Positions 12,031-25,339 of a stretch of DNA of 64,000 nucleotides are shown piece by piece. Position numbers and translations under genes: made by a program. Position 1 is the first letter of the stretch. Each line of letters begins with the position of its first letter. The notes below the pieces were generated by a model. That model was not told where the DNA came from. It ran no database searches and saw nothing but the letters and a program-made list of their open reading frames with translations. The stretch is from Gordius sp. MW1 (Eukaryota; Nematomorpha; Gordioida; Gordea; Gordiidae). Location: positions 20,137,245-20,201,244 of the forward strand of contig OZ038528.1 in NCBI GenBank assembly GCA_964036665.1. The letters run 5' to 3'.

Positions 12031-12615
12031 TGTTTGCAATATTTTTGCCACCCGCTCCCTAGCTCCCTAGGTGTATAGGATGAAATACCCTTTGCGATTT
12101 TTTAGGTATTTAAATTTTTGTGTTATTAAAATTTAATTTACTTTTATATTGAAACGTGGGATTATTCATTTTTTGATAAGCAAAGTACAAGTAACAAAAA
12201 TGAGTAAGTAATTTAAACTTATATTAGTAAGTGGAAAAATTTTATTATAACCCTAAAGTAATGCAGGAATATATAAACAAACTTAAATTTATTATAAATT
12301 GCCTAGCATTTAAAACATGTGCCCGGTCCGTGGGAGGTCCAAAAGCCCGCCCCGCGGGTCAGGCTTGGACAGGCTTCTGCCATTAAATAATACAACGGGC
12401 CTGGCTTAGCGGCATCGAGCCGGGCGTAGATATATGTAAGGTCCGTTAAAAGCCCGTTACAGAATCAATTAGATTTTGTAGTGTTTTTAAGTTGTAATCA
12501 AACGTGTGTTTTTGTAATTCTCTAGTAATTTGTAATTATTTGATGTTTATTAATTTAACAAGGAAAATAAAATTAATTATCTCAACCCGCATTATATGTG
12601 TTAATTAGATATTAT

Positions 12616-12777
12616 CATGGGCGTAGCCAGCATTGGAATTAGAGGGGGGCAAAAATGATGTAGGGAGGGGCAAAATTAACATTTTTTGACATTTTAGCCA
12701 TTAATTAATTTCAACAAATTTTTGGATTCAGAGGGGGGCAGCTGCCCCTCCCTGCCCCCCCCCTGGCTATACCCATG
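12616..12777. mobile_element. G-run hAT MITE, copy 5
   Basis: CATGGGCGTAGCCAG at the left and CTGGCTATACCCATG at the right, with an imperfect 8-bp duplication GATATTAT / GAGATTAT. A second, right-truncated copy begins 24 bp on, at 12801. Confidence 0.85.
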
Positions 12778-12800
12778 GAGATTATAAATACAAATAATTA

Positions 12801-12930
12801 CATGGGCGTAGCCAGGATGAACTAAAGTGTGGCAGTAGTTAATTAGGAAGGGGAAAAATGTTTTTTGACATACATTAAAAAGTTTTGGGTTTAGGTGGGA
12901 GGGGGCAGTTACTCGTCATTGCTAGAGACT
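12801..12930. mobile_element. G-run hAT MITE, truncated copy 6
   Basis: Starts with the full left terminus CATGGGCGTAGCCAGG and keeps the GGGAGGGGGCAG interior, but no right terminal repeat is visible, so it is broken. Confidence 0.7.
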
Positions 12931-13640
12931 TGCAAAATACATTTTTCTATGGCCCGGTGTGAACCCGGAACTTTAAACTAAAGAAATCACGGACCTGACC
13001 AGGAAAATTATTTTAAATTTAAAATAACCCTAGTCAAACGTGTATTTGGTAGATTTTATTGAATTTTTTAACCCAATATTTACAAAATTATGATAAACTA
13101 TTTAAATCTTTAAAAAGGTGTTTAATATCTGGCATCAAATTTGTTTGTCTCATTGTATTTTTAAATAAGAGTCCAGTCTCCAAAAATAATTTTTATATCA
13201 CCACGATAAACATTCATGGATGTTTCAAGCATTTTAAGACGGCCATTCCATCTTCCAGCGCACAAATGGATAGCTGGCTTCTGATTATTAATCAGCCAAA
13301 TTTGTGTAAGATTCCATTTTCCTTTTACCAATAAAAAATAGTTAATTTTTTGATCCATATGATTTAACACATAATTGGTGATAGATGAAAAATAGCGCAA
13401 AAAATAGGAATGAATGTTTAACAAAATTATTAAGCTTCTTTCAATAAATTTTATAATTTGATATATTGTTTTTAACGAATGAAAGACTACTAGCTTCTCA
13501 ATTATGCCGGGCCGGGCCTATTATTTATATAATAGGCAAGGCCCAGCCCTATCTTAAAGCCTCTGTATTAAAGGCCCGGCTCGGAAATCATGGGGCCTGT
13601 GCCAAGTCACGCCGCCCGTAAAGGTATATTGCCTCCCCCT

Positions 13641-14811
13641 CAATACGCCGCGTTATACACTCGATTTCGCCTATAAGCATTAGAGTAAATTCATTTAATA
13701 TTTAATTAAGCAAAAGTTTATGTAAATACTCATTAAAAAATTTTTAGAGTTATATTTTCGTCGACTTTCCTTTATAGAATGTCAGTGATTTTTCAATGAC
13801 TGAAAAAACACAATCTTTAAATACGAAATCAGCCTAGCCCAAAATTGCTAATTCGACCTACAACTTTAATTTTTACCTGCCCCGTCGGTAAAATTTTTTT
13901 GTACATAAGAGTCGGCCAGCCCAAAAAAAATCGCTAATTTTTTTTTTAAAGAACGAACATGGAGGCGCATTTATTTATAATGTTAAATTAATACATGATC
14001 CTCATTTAATAGATAGAGAAAACGATTTTTTATTCATGTCTTGTGAGATGTGTCAGCGCGTTGAAATTTTAAAATTGCTTACTTTATTAAGAATAATAGA
14101 GATCGTGTTTTAAACGAACAAGCAGACAAGGTCCAGGTCTGGAGGCCCTGTAGAGATTCGAAGAATAATATATGTGTATTATTGTTTTAAAGGAACACTG
14201 ACGAAGATAACTCGGCGAATTGTATATACATTGCATGTTTTAAAAATTTATATGATGGGTGACTTTTATCACTACTACGATAATCTGCGATAAATAAAAT
14301 CCTAATTATTCCTTATATTTGTATTTAAAATGATTTATTTTTTAGGATAAAAATTCAATTTTATCATTATAATAGTTAATATCGACTATAATAAAACTTG
14401 TATGCCTCTAAGAATATTTCCAATATATTAAAAACCTTCACAAGTATTTTTTAAACTTACTGGCTTACTTACATTTTGACCGAAGGTTTGACATATAATA
14501 CCTTTTACCGAAAAGATCCAATATCCAAAAGATGGCATATTAAATTCATATTTTTAGCTAGAGTTTTTTATGAACTTGGTTTGATTGTTTAAAATGTTGT
14601 TATTCGTGGAATATATACCAATTGATGTATTAACTATGCATATCTTTTTATTTAATATATTTTAGGAGACTACTTTGATAATAAAATCGTACTTCAATAC
14701 AAAATAGCTTTAAAATATCTTAGGAAAATCAGTTAAAAATTTTAACAAGTTTATTGATCTATATCCATTTTAATTGCACAAATTTTAATTAGGTTAAGGA
14801 TGTAAACAGAA
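13641..14811. other. No gene recognised
   Basis: AT-rich sequence with scattered G/C-rich words. The last part (about 14750-14811) is probably the 3' untranslated region of the LRR gene, with a minus-strand AATAAA near 14750. Confidence 0.5.
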
Positions 14812-17800
14812 CTACACAGATATCTTTTCTATATTACCATTGTCGATATCAGTTAAAGTATTGGGATCCATGTAGGATGGAATGGGATAAAGTTCCGGAT
14901 AAACAACTTGTGTAAATTCCACACTAGTAGGTGCTGACTTTGTTGACGTATTGACGTGACTCAATAGGTCTTGAATTTTAAAGTTCTCCTTGAAAATGTT
15001 GTTAGACATACCAGTTGCTGCTTTAAAATGCAAACCTCTTTCATTATTTTTCATAATCTTTATGGTATTTCTGAGTGGAATTTCAGTGTGTGGGCGAGAA
15101 GATTTATACAGATCATCATCCAAATTAGAAACCGGGACACGTTTTAAAATAACACCGTTAAGTTCGGGCTCTTCCTGAGACACGATGGAATATTGTTTAT
15201 ACTGTTGATGGTAATGTGGAGATTGACATAAATTATTTTTAAGCATAATTTTACTCCTTCGTATCTCCTCTTCGCCCCTCCTATGGCGTGATGCTAAAAA
15301 CTGAATGGGTGACGATGCAGCTAAATTTGGAATGGAGTATTGATGCGATACTGCGGGAGCTTCGGAATTATTTGAAGACGATTGTGTTATGTTCTCGTAC
15401 AACGGACTCTTCTCGTCAATTATTATCCCCTCCTTGCCACTAATGCACTGTCCTCTAGGTATACAGCCTAATTCGAGCGATCTGAAAAACTCGTTACTTG
15501 AACCTGCTTCTGATTCTGCCATTGCATATTTGCTAGAGCGACCCGGTCGTTGAGGTAGCGTATCAATGTAATCTAAATCATCTTCCGAAGTCAAGCTGAC
15601 CTTTCTATGATTCGCTCCAACTTCCTTTAATCCTATACCTCTTATATCGCTAGTTCCTAGGTTAATGCTCTCGGTCGTATTCAGAAGTTTTGCCTTAGAC
15701 CCACTATCATGCATCTTAGATACATCGTCCCCTCCATTGGCCCTATTTTTACGGCTCATTGTCCGTGGGTTATGCTTGCACACCCTGCTCTTACAAATCA
15801 AGATACTCATGGCTAAAATTATGGCTAGGCAAAGGGTTAGTAGAGTTGCTAGTATAATTATCAGGCTGCGCGTCCATCTTTCTCTCCTCAAGCGCGTTAA
15901 CCAACTAAATTGCTCCCCTTTGCCTCCTAGCTTTCGAGCTCTCGGTCCTGGTAGTAATATAAGTCCCGAATATTTCTCGGGGTCGGGACAAACGTAGGCT
16001 TCGGGCGGCACGCAGAGAAGGCACGAATTCATTAGGTGCTGTGGACCGTAACATACAACGTTTTGCAGATTGAGCTGTATGCATTTATGATATAAACAAA
16101 TTTAAATCTTATTTGAATAGCGTACATGGCCTACAAATTATATATGATATTAGAGTAATATGAGACGCGAACTTTTAATTTTTACAAAAGCTGTGCTGCT
16201 ATTTGTTCAGTGACAATATGCCAAGGAGAGATCACCTAATTAATACTCTTATAATCTATAGTTCTTAATTGTAGCTGTGCTGCTATTTGTTGACAATTTG
16301 CCCAGGAGAGGTCACTTAATTAATACTCTTATAATCTATTGTACTTAAGTGATCAAATAAAATTATGTCTTTAAATTAATTAAGATTATCCTGTTACGTT
16401 TATCGCTATAGTCGTCTGGCTACTTCTTCCTTTAAAACTCATGAGTTCAGCCATCCATTCTCTCAACCATCGCAGACGACAGTCACATATCCAAGGATTA
16501 TTTCGCATATCTATATTCTAGTTAAAAACAAGTTTATATTATGTGTAACTAACAATGTTATTTTACAAAAAAAACATTTTAAATTTATGTTTGCCGTAGT
16601 TAACCTGTAGAGTGTTAAAAGTAAATCGGTTGAAAGATCCGTAATCTAATGTGAGCAATTTATTGTTTGATATCCTAAAATCTTTCATGCGAGATAAGCC
16701 AGCCAAAGCATGTCCCGAAACGTAGGTCAAGTTATTGTTACTAAGATCTAAATATTCCATATCCGATATGAATTTGAAAGCTAAAGATGGCAGTGACGCG
16801 ATTAAATTGTAGCTTAAATCCAGGCTAATCAAGCGGGGTAACCCTTTAAACATATGCGAATTCAGGTCCTGCAATTGATTGTAACTCAAGTTCAAAGTTT
16901 TCACGTTCATCATCTCCACAAACGTATCCTTTTCTATGTTGTCCAGCAAATTTTTACTCAAGTCAATATCTAATATAATGTAAAATTAAAAGGTGTTTTA
17001 GATATTAAGATGTGTGTGCGATGCGATTTATTTTCATTTTACACTGTCTTTTTTACAAAAATATGATTCAATTTGATGATTAGTGTTCTGTAACAAAATT
17101 TGATTCTGTTTTCATTTTTAATATGTTCCATTCCCCAAAATTTATTAGCTAAACTAACACGTATTCATTTTTGATTTGGACAAAATTATATAAATTGAGT
17201 ACAATAGCTACAGGTCACTTCGGGATTTCGGGGATCATGCTCTTTTGCAACGATGTTAAAAAGAGCATCATATTTCAAAAAAATTGTAAGTTGCATATGG
17301 ATATTTATGGGGGATTTTTCAGGGAGTAAAAAAGTTAAAAGTTTTCAAAATCGCATGTCAAAAAATGGTGATTGAAATTGAATTAATTATATAGCTAAAG
17401 CAAAAAACTAAACATTATTTCTCGCTCATTGAATATAGCCCTTTTCATTATGAAGAGTTTTTTAACTAATTTTTAAGGTTGTTCCTAACTCATATGGCAT
17501 TCTAAGGATTTTGCGGTATTATCCTAAATATCGCCAATAATTAGCTTACATATGATTGTTATTTATAATATTACCCAAGACGCTTCCGGAATTCACAAAA
17601 GTGGAAGTTTTTAAGATTTTCAACTTATTTGCCGATAAATCAATTTTGGTTAAATATGGTTCTAAGTCGGTGAAAGAATCCGGCTTTATATACTCTATTT
17701 TATTTCCCGTCAAAGCCAAGGTACGAACTTGTCCTCGCAACTTTTTCAGCGCCACTGTATCCTCTGCTTCTATTACACGTATCTTATTACCTTCAAAATC

Positions 17801-19898
17801 TAACGAGCGCAAATTTTCTAGGCCAACCAAGGGATCAATGGTTAAGGAGGTTAACGCGTTTCGTCCTAACTTTATTTTTTTTACGCTTTTTTCTAGCCCT
17901 ACGAAAGCGGATGGTTCAATATGCTTGATCTTATTGCCTTCCAAATTGATAACTTCTAAGGCGGGTAAATTAGAGAAAGAGACGTTTTTAATGGTGGCTA
18001 TTTCATTATCTCCCAAGTCTAGAAGCCATAAAGTTTCGAATCCAGATAGCGCTGTAGCAGGAATCCGAACGAGTAAATTGCCATTCAGGTATAGGGTGCC
18101 CAGAGCGCTTTTTACGTTTGAATCGGAAAAATCTTCAGCAGATATATCTCGTATCACGTTTTCCCCCAAATTTAGAACCCACAAATTCTTGAGGCCTTTT
18201 ATAGCTGTCTTAGGAATTGCTGACAATAAATTTCCCGGCAAATGAAGGTAGGTGAGGGAGTTATTTAATCCTGTATCAAAGAACAATTATATAATAACCC
18301 TAAGTCAACGGTATTAGTATAAACTTTAAAATATCTTCCTAATCATTGAAACCTATTTTAATTTTTTAAATCATTTGCTCTGTGAGCAAATCAAATAAAT
18401 AATGAAAAGGTGCAAAACAAATGTAAAATTATGGGTTCCTCCCCAAAAAACTTAAACTATTTCAAACATTAATCCAAATGGCTATATTAAATCGATTTAA
18501 GCATATTAAAAATCAAACTTTTCAGCGCAGCAATATTTACCATTTTTATTGTAGCTACAAAAACATCACCAAGTCGGTTACATAACTAGTAAATTAAAAC
18601 AAAACATTAAGACATATACTAAGTATATAATTATGTATATTTACCTTACTATGAATTGTTTTTTACAACTATGTCCTCATTTTAAAACTTTGTTATAAAA
18701 AATACACTTTAAAAATAAAAGTAGATTATCATATGCATGGGCGTAGCCAAGGGGGGGGGGCAGGAAGGGGCGGCTGCCCCCCTCTAAATCCAAAAAATTG
18801 GTGAAATTATTAAAATTATGGCTTAAATATCAACAAATGATCAATTTGCCCCTCCCTAAATTATTATTGCCCCCCTCTAATTCCAATGCTGACTACGCCC
18901 ATGACCATATGTTGGATTTACCTTTGAAAGCATCATTGTGTATGTCAGTTATTTTATTGTTTTCCAGATTGAGAGTTCTCAATACGATCATATCTAAGAA
19001 ACAATTTGCAGGGATTTGACTTATTGAATTAGCTCCTAGTACTAAATATTCCACGCTAGATAGATGTTTAAAATTATCTCTCGACATCACCTCTATTTGA
19101 TTGTTGTGGAGGAAAAGGACTCTCAAAACTTTGTTCAGCCCTAGAAAGGCTTTTCCTTCTATGGCTTTGATATGATTGTGGCCTAAATTCAGGGATTCCA
19201 ATGATTGTAGACCAGAAAATGCATTAGGTTCTAACATTTCTATTAAATTTCTAGCTAAATCAAGTTTTTTGAGCGCACCTAAATTCGTAAAGGCATCTGC
19301 TGGAAGCCGCTTTATCTGATTGTTTTGCAATTCTAACTCTAACAAACTATCTTGGAGACCTATGAAAGCCCCCGCAGTTATCGTAGTTATTTCATTACTT
19401 TCTAAGTGAAGTCTAGCCAGAGATTTTAATCCATCGAAGTCGCCAACATTTAGTCTTCCGATAGAATTATAAGCTAAATCCAAAGTTGTCAACTTGGACA
19501 AAGGTGACAAAGCTAGGACTGGGACCGATTTTAGTCTATTTATTCTTAGATCTAGTAATATTAATGTTGGAGCCAAGGCTGTTAGAGAATCTCGTGTGAT
19601 ATTTCGAATTTTGTTATTATTCATATGTAAAGCTCGTAAGTGCATGTCTTTAAATGGTTCTCCTTTAAGAAATTCCATTTCGGTATATGTTACAGTTAAT
19701 GCGGGAATGGATTCGAGCGGAATGTGTGATTTGCGAAATTCTGACAATATTTTCGTCAATGCTACATATTGACAAACTACTAATTGAACAGCTGTGTTAG
19801 TTTGTGTTATTTTGTTCGATTGACCAGTATCGGAAGGTGTTAATTGTATCAATCCGTTGCATTGACAAATTGTGAAATCTTTAGGAAGCGGGCAATGG
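14812..19898 (-). CDS. LRR transmembrane receptor, 5'-incomplete (five 3' exons)
   Basis: Likely a cell-surface adhesion or recognition protein of the arthropod-type LRR receptors (chaoptin/artichoke-like in general build; exact family unknown). Phase-consistent exons: 19898-18922, 18270-17575, 16969-16605, 16517-16398, 16074-14812. In order, the product shows an LRRNT cap (CPLP...CQC), more than 20 LRRs of the LxxLxLxxNxI type, and an LRRCT cap split over two exons (NPWICDCRLRWL, then VCYGPQ and further Cys). These are followed by a basic stretch, one membrane segment (about 15790-15865, rich in Leu/Ile/Ala) and a cytoplasmic tail of about 300 residues ending in IEKISV. The tail is Ser/Asn/Pro-rich with several Tyr (YPELYPIPSY) and has no recognisable catalytic domain. 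The first coding exon, with start codon and signal peptide, should lie above 19898 but was not found. A candidate AATAAA lies about 60 bp past the stop. Confidence 0.88.
16189..16347. repeat. ~80-bp tandem duplication in an LRR-gene intron
   Basis: Two copies of a segment running from AGCTGTGCTGCTATTTGTT to ATACTCTTATAATCTAT, differing by a few substitutions and a 4-bp gap. Lies between the two exons that share the LRRCT cap, with no coding potential. Confidence 0.9.
18736..18903. mobile_element. G-run hAT MITE, copy 7, in an intron of the LRR gene
   Basis: Terminal repeats present at both ends; flanks ATCATATG / ACCATATG give an 8-bp duplication with one mismatch. Its right end is only 18 bp from the splice donor of the exon ending at 18922. 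Confidence 0.88.
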
Positions 19899-20526
19899 CT
19901 TTTAATTGAAATAAAAATTTAGTGGTTAAATAAATATATTTTGAATCCATAAAATTGAGAATAAAAATATATTTTTTAATAAGACACTTCGTGAAACATT
20001 TCTAAAATCGTGACCGGGTCGATTAAAATGCTAATATGCAACTTCTAAATTAAACTTTTAAAATATAACAATAAGAAGGTCACATGTTCCATGAACAATG
20101 ATAGAAGTACTTTATTATAGTTAAAAAAAAATTGAAACATTTTTAGGTCGAAAAAAATATTTTGGGTCGGGTAAAAAATGATTTCAGATCGGACTCGGGT
20201 TCTAAATTTGGAACTTCATATAATAAAAACCTATTTCAAACTCCTATTTGTGACAAACAATCATCCACTGACTTTTAGATATTTTAAGCTCCTTCAAAAA
20301 TTAAAAAATAATTCTGGTCGACATCGCGTTTTAATATTACGTTTTTAAAACAACTATGCAATATAGTTTTACTGGATGTGGAGAACCTTGTGTAATTTTT
20401 GTTGGGAATTTTTGAAAATTTGCACATTTTTACATATATTTTGATGTTATTAATAATAATAAATATTTATTCAATTTATTTCACCCCGTCCCCCACTTGA
20501 TTTATGATATTATAAAGCATATCAAT
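19899..20526. other. No gene seen; upstream part of the LRR gene
   Basis: AT-rich. The acceptor AAAAG before the 19898 exon is clear, so this is intron. No signal-peptide exon could be recognised here. Confidence 0.5.
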
Positions 20527-20679
20527 TAGTGTTGTAATTAAACGGCTGGGTTATGTTTGGTTGACATTTAGTTCTGTTTTTCAAATTTCGACTAAGTCTA
20601 GATGGCGACTAAGAAAAACAGACCAAAAAACCGTAACTAAAGGTCGACCAAACAAAACCCAGCTGTTTTTACAACACTA
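20527..20679. mobile_element. TAGTGTTGT hAT MITE, copy A
   Basis: Inverted ends TAGTGTTGT / ACAACACTA followed by AACGGCTGGGT / ACCCAGCTGTT. Flanks ATATCAAT / ATATTTAT fit a decayed 8-bp duplication. Same family as 38031-38188. Confidence 0.8.
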
Positions 20680-20709
20680 ATATTTATGCTAAAATTACTT
20701 GTGTAGAAA

Positions 20710-20858
20710 CACGGGCGTAGCCAGAGGGGGGGGGGCAAAAAATATTTTTCAATGCAAAAACTTTGAAAAATTCAAAAATTTTATGTTTTGCCCCCCTCTA
20801 TTTGAACTTTTAAACGTTTTGCCCCCCCCCCCTAATCCAAAACCTGGCTACGCCCATG
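20710..20858. mobile_element. G-run hAT MITE, copy 8
   Basis: Left end CACGGGCGTAGCCAG, right end CTGGCTACGCCCATG, perfect 8-bp duplication TGTAGAAA (20702-20709, 20859-20866). Confidence 0.92.
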
Positions 20859-21070
20859 TGTAGAAATATCCCAAACTTATAAAAGTCACAATGATATAAT
20901 AAAAGTACGACTTTAAAAATCATGCAAAGTATATATATTACCCTATTTTTAAGAGATAAAATTATTAAATATCTAATTAGAAATGTGGTGATAGGTATTG
21001 TAGTTAGCAGGTAATATATATTAAAATCCTGTGGGTGATTTAAAACATTATGTTATAAAAATAATTTGTT

Positions 21071-22846
21071 TTAATTGCTATGCAATTTATGGGCTCGTTT
21101 TTTGGTGTCCGTCCGTCCGTCCGTTGTCCGTTGTCTACCCTCCCTATCTATTTGCATTGGGTATATTAGGTTATCGCTTTTTTAAATTAATGCATGAGAA
21201 AGAGGTGCCCCACCCCTCATCTCTATCTCCCTCGCTGTGTTATTTTTTAAATTAATGCATAAGAGGTGCCCCACCCCTCATCTCTATCTCCCTCGGTGTG
21301 TTATATATAAGATTTGTTAAATTTTCTATTATATAATAAACATAGATAAAAGTTGTTTACTTTTAATGCTATGCAATTTAACTAGTTATATAATAAACAT
21401 AAATAAAAGTTGTTTACTTTTTAATTGCTATGCTATTTAACTAGTTTTGGGGTTAGAATCCCGGAGTTTTTTTGACTCTTATGAGTGTTCTTGTTACTAT
21501 CATTGATAATAAGAATTTTTGGCCGTCCGCTGGTTGCTGACCAATGAAAAAAATGACCATTGGCCAAAATGTAAATCAAAATTATTTTTTTCGTTTTTTT
21601 TTGACTATTATGATTGTTCCTGTTTCTACCATTGCTATTATGACTTTTTGGCCGTCCGCTGGCTGCTGACCAATGTTATATAATAAACATAAATAAAACT
21701 TGTTTACTTTTAATTGCTATGCAATTTAACTAGTTTTTGGGTTAGAATCCCGGAGTTTTTTTGACTCTTATGATTGTTCTTGTTACTATCATTGATAATA
21801 AGACTTTTTGGCCGTCCGTTGGCTGCTGACCAATGAAAAAAATGACCATTGGCCAAAATGTGAATCCGAGTTTATTTTTTCGTTTTTTTTTGACTATTAT
21901 GATTGTTCCTGTTACTACCATAGCTATTATGACTTTTTGGCCGTCCGCTGGCTTCTGACCGATGGAAAAAATGACCATTGGCCAAAATGTGAATCGAAAT
22001 TATTTTTTTCGTTTTTTTTGACTATTATAATTGTTCCTGTTCCTACCATTGCTATTATGACTTTTTTGCCGTCCGCTGGCTGCTGACCAATGGAATAAAA
22101 TGACCATTGGCCAAAATGTGATTCGAAAACTTTTTTTTCGTTTTTTTTTGACTATTATGAATTTATATCCACTTTTACCGTGTCCTGGCTGCTGACCAAT
22201 GGAAAAAATGACCATTGGCCAAAATGTGATTCGAAAATTTTTTTTTCTCGTTTTTTTTTACTCTTATGAATTTATATCCACTTTTACCGTGTCCTGGCTG
22301 CTGACCAATGGAAAAAAATGACCATTGGCCAAAGTGAGCATCAAAATTTTTTTTCGTTTTTTTGGCTATCATTGACTTATAGAGTATCTGTTGGTACTGA
22401 CCAATAGAGAAAAAGTGACCATTGGCCAAATTTTTGATTTTTTTAATTAAAAATTGTTCAAATTCAACAAAAAATTTCTCCCAACAATTCTGCAAATTCT
22501 TAACATTGTGTTGTTTTATAATATAATGTTTGTTAGACCCATAATCAATAAAGGCCATAAAAACTAATGTAATATGCAAACGCAACTAGATGCAAACACT
22601 AAATCTAACCCTAACCCTTGCCTATATTACATTTTGCCTATAATGGAAAATTTGTATAAATAATTAATTAATCATTAGGCATTTAATACCCCCCTATAGG
22701 CATTCTCGCCCCTTTCCACCTTTCTCGCCCATAAATTGCATAGCAAATATGATACATTTATACGAAGTACAGATGAGTCGTCCCCCCTTCCCTTCCCCTC
22801 TACCCTTCCCTTCTCCCCCTTCCCACGAGGGCCGAAGTCCCGAGTT
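21071..22846. mobile_element. Helentron-like non-autonomous element (HINE), full copy 1
   Basis: The 5' end carries TTGCTATGCAATTTATGGGC (21075-21094). Its exact 20-bp complement lies subterminally at 22727-22746, then a C/T-rich stretch and the 3' hairpin CGAGGGCCGAAGTCCCGAG. An asymmetric inverted repeat plus a 3'-terminal hairpin is the layout described for Helentron/Helitron2 elements and their short derivatives. The 5' part has a conserved block (GAGGTGCCCCACCCCTCATC) present twice. The interior is a run of about 127-bp units. No Rep/helicase coding is present, so it needs a partner elsewhere. Confidence 0.75.
21470..22440. repeat. ~127-bp tandem units with a CCAATGG/CCATTGG hairpin
   Basis: About seven units, each with a TTTTTGGCCGTCCGCTGGCT-like word, then CTGACCAATGG, an A-rich loop and CCATTGGCCAAA, which pair as a short stem. 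Units also occur singly in the other copies (53270, 54555, 54870, 55165, 58090, 58385). Long apparent reading frames here are by-products of the low-complexity repeat. Confidence 0.85.
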
Positions 22847-25339
22847 TTATTATTTCGTTTGGTACACGTATAAGCACTTAAATAATTTAATTTTTCATCT
22901 ATCAATTTAAATTTATGACCTATTGCTATTTGACAAATTTGACAGAATTTGTATTAATTTTAATTCATTACTTAATAAATCTAATTTAGGCTATATATCA
23001 CAACGATGTTTTTATTGCTAGTAAAATTAACAAAATAAATTGGAAAAAACAATCCTCATATTAAAAATTACGAATTTCATTAATTTCCAAATTTTAAATT
23101 AACTTTTACTGAAATTCAAAATTAATCAATCATCATTGTCAAAGTTTTGAAAATATGGATGCCAATCGAATGTAAAATTTTTTATTCTCTCGCAAAGAAA
23201 TTTTTGTTAAAAATAATTAATCTTAAAAAATGAATCATAATTAATATCTTTTTATCTTTTGCATCCAATAGTTTTATTAACTGGAATTAATGAAAAATCT
23301 TAATTGATTTCTATAAACTTTTAATTCTGTAAAATGAATAATGAGATATAAATTTGGAATCTACATTTTTATCTAGCGTTTATTTACTTTAATAGCTAAA
23401 ATATAAAAACTATTATTTAAAAATGCTAATAATTTACATGAAAGTATAAAACTGTTTAAATTTATCAATAAAGTTAAAAATTAACATATTAAACTATTTT
23501 TTTTAACGATATTAACATAATACGAATTAAAATTTCTAATTAATTATTGCAAATTCAATTAAAATTTGTGGGATATTAACTTTAAATTTAGACAACAGCT
23601 TAATATTCGAAATTTATATTGTATATCATGTATTTTCCAAAAAATAAAAAACTTCTTCTTATCAAAAATATACTTAATTTTAAAATAAGTTTAATGTTTA
23701 TTTATAATCTAATAAAAATAAATTACCTCATTTGACCGTGGGCCATAGAAAATCGAATGTAAATACTAAATATAAAAACGGCATATTTTTTCATTTTGCG
23801 AGATAAATTTGAAAATTTTTAATGTTAGTTTAAACCATATCCGAAGAAAATTTTACATTTCCCCATCTTTTTTTTCAAGTGCCATTTTTGGTTTGCTGGA
23901 CCATGCAAAAAGTAATCAATAATTTACATCTTAATAATGGCATAAATCGATATATGTATATTTTTCATATTTCCATAAATTAAGGAAATACATAAATATG
24001 TAGATCATCTGATCCCTCGCGTCCAGATCAGTCATTATCATATTTTTGAAAATTTTTTATTTATTCGATTTTCATATAATATGAATCTTAGAACGAAAAT
24101 GTTATTTAAATATTTTACATTTCTAACATAGTGGACTATTTAAAATTTAGCTTAACTTTTTGTTATAAAGTATAGCACTTTTGGAATCTTTTTTTAAAAG
24201 GAAATAACAAAGTTGTATTTGAAAGCAATCGGTATGTAAGGGCTAGAATGGATTTATTTTGTTAATGGTTTACATATGTTTTAGCCCATGGAATTTTATT
24301 GCCTTTCAAAATGTAGGTCTATTATATGTTTTTTTTATGTCCGAATATAAAATCTCGAAATCTAAATTCTTATTTTTTAATTATATAATATATAATTAGT
24401 ATATAAATTTAATTAAATATATACTAAATTGTGTTGCAAAAAAGTTTTAAAGTGATCTGATAAATTATGGATTTGGATAAAAAAATCATAAAATATTACA
24501 ATATTAATATATACTACGCATTTCAGTGTATTTATAATTGGCTGAAAAGCAACAAAAAACTTTATGTTTGCTTGTGTTTGTAAGATAATTTTATAACAAA
24601 GACTTCTTTTTTTAATGATACCAATTTGCCACAATAAACTTGCTGACCCATATGAATACCTAATGCCATTTAAATTTAGAAAGCAACAAAAAAATTCTTT
24701 ATGTTTGCTTGTGTTTGTAAGATAATTTTATAAAAAAACTTCTTTTTTTAATGATACCAATTTGCCACAATAAACTTGCTGACCCATATGAATACCAAAC
24801 GCCATTTTTAAATTAACCCTACTAGGGGCAAAATGACCCTCCCGGGGGTCTCACTGCCCCCCCCCCTCTCACCCTCTAAAACTAATTCCAATAAAAGACT
24901 CACGCTCTTATATTTATTTGTGATATCGATTTTATTATTCGTCTCTCTAATAAGTAAACTACTTGTCAAAATTACACAATAGATCGACTACATTCGTGTC
25001 GGGTTGGGACAGGTCATTCAAATTAAATAGTGTCCAGTTTTTTAAAAATTTAAAATTTAATAGGATTCCTTTCATAAAAATCTAATTTTTTTAATGTAAC
25101 GATTCCTATATAAGTAAATAATGGGGAAAGAATCCGATTAGGACGACTGATAACCGCGAATCAAATATAATAACTACAATTTATATGCCATCTAGTGCAA
25201 TTTTTGAATTCAATAGTTGATTAAAAATATAAATTTATTTTAAGAGTTTTTTTTAAAAATGATAAAAATGGTTTGTACATTTACATATTTTTATTATTAA
25301 AATATATAAAAGTAATTTTTGAAAAACCTTTCTTTCCAT
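22847..25339. other. No gene seen; AT-rich intergenic sequence
   Basis: Very AT-rich with no convincing exon on either strand. Contains the direct duplication listed at 24547-24806 and a C-rich patch near 24840-24880. Could be a distal intron of the LRR gene, whose first exon is missing. Confidence 0.5.
24547..24806. repeat. ~134-bp tandem duplication
   Basis: Two adjacent copies starting AAGCAACAAAAAA and including TTTATGTTTGCTTGTGTTTG and GATACCAATTTGCCACAATA. Copies differ by a few substitutions and short indels. Confidence 0.9.

Larger units (their letters stand above)
12310..13640. other. Decayed element with GGGCCGGGC-type motifs at both edges
   Basis: Two G/C-rich patches (12318-12440 and 13503-13615) hold repeated GGGCC/GGCCC words in opposite arrangements around an AT-rich middle into which the MITEs at 12616 and 12801 inserted. 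This looks like the GGGCCGGGCC-ended hAT elements found in many genomes, but no clean termini or target duplication can be read. Opposed open stretches of about 90 codons at 13059-13424 match no family I recognise. Confidence 0.35.

Noticed and set aside
17556-18245. 229-codon open stretch on the plus strand
   Set aside because: Antisense shadow of an LRR exon whose minus-strand reading is clearly the real one.
21742-22585. Several overlapping minus-strand frames rich in Lys and Trp
   Set aside because: They are translations of the 127-bp HINE repeat units, repeating the same phrase unit by unit.
21071-22846. Classification of the HINE as an ordinary Helitron
   Set aside because: Ordinary Helitrons lack inverted ends and finish in CTRR after the hairpin; these have a 20-bp asymmetric inverted repeat and end in TTT/TTA-like sequence.
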